Part shown: positions 14,352 to 17,416 of the stretch, in pieces
Position numbering within the stretch: position 1 is the stretch's first letter
Layout: the number at the start of each line of letters is the position of its first letter
Source of the DNA: an uncultured Duganella sp.
Lineage (GTDB): Bacteria; Pseudomonadota; Gammaproteobacteria; Burkholderiales; Burkholderiaceae
DNA length: 17,416 bases
Assembly: GCA_946482335.1 (NCBI GenBank)
Contig: CAMLRG010000116.1
Coordinates: 1-17,416, forward strand
Direction of reading: 5' to 3'
Notes under the pieces: model-generated
The model's input: only the letters and a program-made list of their open reading frames with translations
Told to the model about the DNA's origin: nothing
Databases searched by the model: none
Program-made: the position numbers and the translations under genes

Positions 14352-15281
14352 TTAAAGCGCCCTTACAGGTATGCAGATGTCGCAGCTGAACGTGCCGTCG
14401 CTTTGGGTCGCCAGGCCTTCGTAGCGCTCAAAGCAGGGGCGCTCGTCGCATTGCAGGCCGCTGGAGGGCAGCCATTCCTTCATCATGCGGTTCCACACCG
14501 GGCCGATATCTTGCGGCGCACCGGTGTAACGGGTGACAGCGTAACGCCCGCCGGGAAGGTTGGCAACGCTGAATTGCCCGCCCGGCTCGAAACCTGGCGG
14601 GATTTCGACACAGGCATCGTAGCGGCATTTGTCGGGCGGCGTGATGCTCGGGTCGTCGTGGCCGATCCCGTAGCAGGTGGCGCCGGTCAAGCCATTGCCG
14701 ATCAGCCAGGGCATCATGGTGGTGGCCCAGAACTGGCCGACGGATGGGCCGTAAGGGCCGATGTGGCGGCGGTAGGCGACGCGGGCCGGCGGCAGGTCGA
14801 TGACATTCACTTCCATGGTAGTGGCTCCATAAGGGTTATAGGAGCCGCCATCTTGGCCCGCCGCGTCGCCGCCGGCCTGACCGTGCTTGCTGTTCGCCTG
14901 ATCGAAATTGCTATGTTGGGCCGCCAGGAACGCGGCCGTGCGTTCCGGCGTGCTGGCGCGCCATTCGGTCGGGGTGCTGCCGAAGCGGGCCTTGAAGGCG
15001 CGCGCGAACGCTTCGCCGGACCCGAAACCGGTCGCCAGCGCCACTTCCAGCACCGCTCCGCCGGCAGCCAGCTTGGACGCGGCAACTTCGAGCCGGCGCC
15101 GGCGAACGTAATCGCCGATGGTTTCGCCCATCCAGGCCGCGAAGATGCGGTGGAAGTGGAAGCGCGAAAAATTGGCGATGTCGGCCAGCGCCGGCAAATC
15201 CAGCTGCGCGTCCAGGTGGCGGTCGATATGGTCGAGCACGCGGTTCATGCGGCGCTCGTACTCGATGCGGGAATCGTTCAT
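14352..15281 (-). CDS. AraC family regulator with GyrI-like effector domain
   Basis: This is a 309-residue protein. The N-terminal AraC DNA-binding domain (about 8-110) has two helix-turn-helix units: LDLPALADIANFSRFHFHRIF, and VLEVALATGFGSGEAFARAF followed by FGSTPTEWR. A polar linker rich in Q, G, S and D (about 122-152) leads to a GyrI-like/Bacterial transcription activator effector-binding domain (about 155-308), beginning MEVNVIDLPPARVAYRRHIGPY. Such HTH-GyrI proteins (Rob/SoxS-like) typically sense small hydrophobic or cationic compounds. Its start overlaps the dgt stop by 4 bases, and it precedes DUF3820 and the dipeptidase; whether it controls its own operon is unknown. Confidence 0.93.
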   Translation of the reverse strand: MNDSRIEYERRMNRVLDHIDRHLDAQLDLPALADIANFSRFHFHRIFAAWMGETIGDYVRRRRLEVAASKLAAGGAVLEVALATGFGSGEAFARAFKARFGSTPTEWRASTPERTAAFLAAQHSNFDQANSKHGQAGGDAAGQDGGSYNPYGATTMEVNVIDLPPARVAYRRHIGPYGPSVGQFWATTMMPWLIGNGLTGATCYGIGHDDPSITPPDKCRYDACVEIPPGFEPGGQFSVANLPGGRYAVTRYTGAPQDIGPVWNRMMKEWLPSSGLQCDERPCFERYEGLATQSDGTFSCDICIPVRAL

Positions 15282-16501
15282 GCGATCGGGTAAATGCGGT
15301 CCAGGCTGCCGGGGCCGAAGTATTTTTCATATTCCCTGGCGGCGTAGGAATCCATCATGCCGGAAATATAGTCGGCCACCAGGCGCTCGCGTGAATCCTT
15401 GAGCGAACGGATGGCCGGCGGCAGCAGGATGCCTCCTTTGTTGTAACTCTTGTCGGTCAGCACTTCGAACAGGCCGCGGATGATCTTCTCGCCGCGCTTT
15501 TCGTACAGCTGCACGTCCTTCTTGCGCAGGATGGCGCGCCACAGCAGGCTTTTCAGGCCGCGCGCCAGCAAGCCCTTGCTGCGGTATCCCAGTTCCGGGC
15601 CATGCCTGCCTTCCACCACGGCGATGTCGCGGCACAGTTCATGGACGATCTGCGACGTCAGTTCCTTGCGCAGCACGATCGAGTATTCCTCCGAGCTTTC
15701 CTGCATATCGCATTTGAGCGCTTCTTCGTGGGCGTGGTTGGCGATGCTGGCGAACTGCTCATAGGCGCCGGCAAAATCCTTGCTGATCCTGAACTCGTGG
15801 ACGATTTCTCCCCAGGTGATGATGCCGAAGCTCAGCGCATCCTCGACGTCGTGCGCGGCATAGGCGATTTCGTCGGCCAGGTCCATGATCTGGGCATCGA
15901 TGCTCTTGCGGAGGGCGATGCCGTGGCCGGCCAGCTGGCCCGACAGGAATTCGTAATCCTCGTCGTACAGGAATTTCTTCGGATTGTCGGCGCGGCGCTG
16001 GAAGTATTTCGTGATGCCGAGCAGCGAGCGCACCGTCAGGTTCAGGCCCGCATAGGCGTGATGCTTTTTTTCCAGCGTGCGCAGGGTGCGGAAGGCTTGC
16101 GCATTGCCCTCGAAGCCGCCGTCGCCGGCCACCAGTTCGTCCAGGATCTTTTCGCCGTAATGGCCGAACGGCGGGTTGCCGATATCGTGCGCCAGCGCGC
16201 AGGTTTCCGACACCACGCTGCGCTCCAGCCCCAGGTCGGCGGCGATGGAGCGGGCGATCTGCGCCACTTCCAGGCTATGGGTCAGGCGGTTGCGGTTGAA
16301 GCGGTTGGCGTCCACGCCGAGCAGCTGCATCTTGCCCTGCAGGCGGCGGAAGGAGGCCGAATACAGCACGCGGGCGTAATCGCGCATGCATTCCTCGCGG
16401 CCCTCGCTGCGGCCGTCGGCCTGGGCGTGGACGCGGTATTCGAGCGGCAGCACCAGCGCTTCCTGGGCGCGGGCAAATTCGATCGTGGTCTGGTCGTACA
16501 T
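15278..16501 (-). CDS. dgt: Deoxyguanosinetriphosphate triphosphohydrolase-like protein
   Basis: This is a 407-residue protein from ATG 16501, chosen because GGGA lies about six bases upstream; a TTG at 16513 would add four residues. The HD-domain metal ligands are H75 (NRLTHSLEV), H105-D106 (ALAHDIGNPPFGH) and D210 (DLADEIAY). The SASFRRLQGKMQL start is typical of dGTPases. The enzyme splits dGTP (or other dNTPs in many members) to the deoxynucleoside and tripolyphosphate, controlling dNTP pools. It heads the leftward operon and diverges from a symporter gene. The exact substrate and whether it needs a dNTP activator cannot be told from sequence. Confidence 0.94.
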   Translation of the reverse strand: MYDQTTIEFARAQEALVLPLEYRVHAQADGRSEGREECMRDYARVLYSASFRRLQGKMQLLGVDANRFNRNRLTHSLEVAQIARSIAADLGLERSVVSETCALAHDIGNPPFGHYGEKILDELVAGDGGFEGNAQAFRTLRTLEKKHHAYAGLNLTVRSLLGITKYFQRRADNPKKFLYDEDYEFLSGQLAGHGIALRKSIDAQIMDLADEIAYAAHDVEDALSFGIITWGEIVHEFRISKDFAGAYEQFASIANHAHEEALKCDMQESSEEYSIVLRKELTSQIVHELCRDIAVVEGRHGPELGYRSKGLLARGLKSLLWRAILRKKDVQLYEKRGEKIIRGLFEVLTDKSYNKGGILLPPAIRSLKDSRERLVADYISGMMDSYAAREYEKYFGPGSLDRIYPIA

Positions 16502-16526
16502 GTGTTTTCCCAATGGTCAGGAGGGG

Positions 16527-16559
16527 ATTCTACGAGGCTTCCGCGTTCCGGTGTATATT
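16527..16559. promoter_or_regulatory. Candidate -10 elements between dgt and the symporter gene
   Basis: In the 90-base divergent gap, TAGAAT (16527-16532, reverse strand) could serve dgt and TATATT (16554-16559) the symporter. No convincing -35 boxes are at the right distance, so both are tentative. Confidence 0.3.
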
Positions 16560-16591
16560 GCAGCCCAAAATGTTTCACGGCTGGGTAAAAA

Positions 16592-17416
16592 ATGTCTCCT
16601 GTTTCGCTTTTCTTCGCGGTGCTGGCCTATTTTGGCTTGCTGCTCGTCGTGGCCTGGGCCACCTCGCGCAACGCCAACAATGACAGCTACTTCATCGGCA
16701 ACAAGAGCTCGAACTGGATGCTGGTGGCCTTCGGCATGGTCGGCACCACGCTGAGCGGCCTGACCTTCATCAGCGTGCCCGGCGCGGTGGGGCACGACGG
16801 TTTCGGCTACATGCAGATCATGATCGGCTACGCGCTGGGCTATGTCGCCGTGGCGCTGGTGCTGCTGCCGCTGTACTACCGCTTGAAGCTGACGTCGATC
16901 TACCATTACCTCGATGTTCGCCTGGGCCGGCGTTCCTACCAGAGCGGGGCGGCATTCTTCATCCTGTCGCGCACCCTGGGCGCCACCGCGCGGCTGTACC
17001 TGGTGGTCAACATCCTGCAGGCGACGATCCTGGACAGCCTGGGTGTGCCGTTCTGGCTCACCAACCTGATCATCCTGGCCATGATCCTGCTGTACACCTA
17101 TGAGGGCGGGGTCAAGACCATCGTCTGGACCGATACCCTGCAGACCACCGGCATGCTGTTCGGCCTGGTCGCTTGCACGGTATTCCTGCTCAATGAAATG
17201 GACCTGGGCGTGCTGGAGGGGCTGGAAAGGATGCGCTCCAGCGGGCTGGCGCGCGTGTTCACCACCGATGTCGACAGCCCGGCCTATTACTGGAAGCAGG
17301 TGGTGGCCGGTGCTTTCATCGTCATCACCATGACGGGCATGGACCAGGAAATGATGCAGAAGAATATCTCGGTCAAGACCCTGGGCGACTCCCAGAAGAA
17401 CATGCTGGCGCTGACC
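16592..17416 (+). CDS. Sodium:solute symporter (SSS family), 3' end outside the window
   Basis: From ATG 16592 the frame stays open to the last base, giving 275 residues of an expected 480-600. Hydrophobic segments lie at about 5-23, 42-64, 74-95, 118-142, 154-170, 184-200 and 236-250. Family signatures are SGLTFISVPG (55-64), YEGGVKTIVWTDTLQT (170-185) and MDQEMMQKN (250-258), the latter equal to the usual TDQxxxQR. It is an inner-membrane transporter driven by sodium; the substrate is not determinable from this part. The ribosome binding site is weak (GGG about 8 bases upstream). It is divergent from dgt, and its downstream partners are unknown. Confidence 0.92.
   Translation, partial: MSPVSLFFAVLAYFGLLLVVAWATSRNANNDSYFIGNKSSNWMLVAFGMVGTTLSGLTFISVPGAVGHDGFGYMQIMIGYALGYVAVALVLLPLYYRLKLTSIYHYLDVRLGRRSYQSGAAFFILSRTLGATARLYLVVNILQATILDSLGVPFWLTNLIILAMILLYTYEGGVKTIVWTDTLQTTGMLFGLVACTVFLLNEMDLGVLEGLERMRSSGLARVFTTDVDSPAYYWKQVVAGAFIVITMTGMDQEMMQKNISVKTLGDSQKNMLALT

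Overview
The window looks like chromosomal DNA from a betaproteobacterium, most likely family Oxalobacteraceae (Massilia, Duganella or Janthinobacterium type). This is inferred from strong G/C bias at third codon positions, a typical Burkholderiales gene set, and a GGGGTCAGACCC-type palindromic repeat that I recall as common in that family. No ribosomal gene or other taxonomic marker is present, so the placement is tentative. I see no rRNA, tRNA, CRISPR array or insertion sequence, and no gene-free stretch longer than about 155 bases. Coding is dense, with many 4-base ATGA overlaps.

Left edge (1-1894): the start of a leftward BrnT-family toxin gene runs off the window and has clearly lower GC than the rest. 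A rightward cluster follows: a small unknown protein, a secreted four-cysteine protein, and a VOC/glyoxalase-fold protein that probably starts at a TTG codon. Leftward operon (1895-4923): ribA (GTP cyclohydrolase II), a periplasmic trypsin-like protease, and a membrane protein with an N-terminal FHA domain that overlaps the protease by 4 bases. A 107-bp double-hairpin repeat (4926-5032) separates ribA from a leftward pirin gene. A LysR regulator diverges from the pirin gene, with matching inverted sites between the two.

Signalling and accessory genes (6821-12779): an HDOD protein overlaps a PAS-PAS-GGDEF-EAL protein. In the latter the GGDEF site is dead, the inhibitory RxxD site looks kept, and the last EAL motif is altered. 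Next come a shortened GST-like protein and an EamA transporter (coupled), a convergent KGG stress protein, and a coupled DUF1810 / cysteine-free glutaredoxin-like pair.

Right side (12795-17416): a tightly overlapped leftward operon runs dgt, AraC-GyrI regulator, DUF3820, M19 dipeptidase. A sodium:solute symporter gene diverges from dgt and runs off the right edge. The two genes cut by the window edges (brnT and the symporter) have no stop codon inside the window. The main points to look at again are the protease-FHA pair, the degenerate c-di-GMP protein with its HDOD partner, the cysteine-free glutaredoxin homologue, and the double-hairpin repeat.
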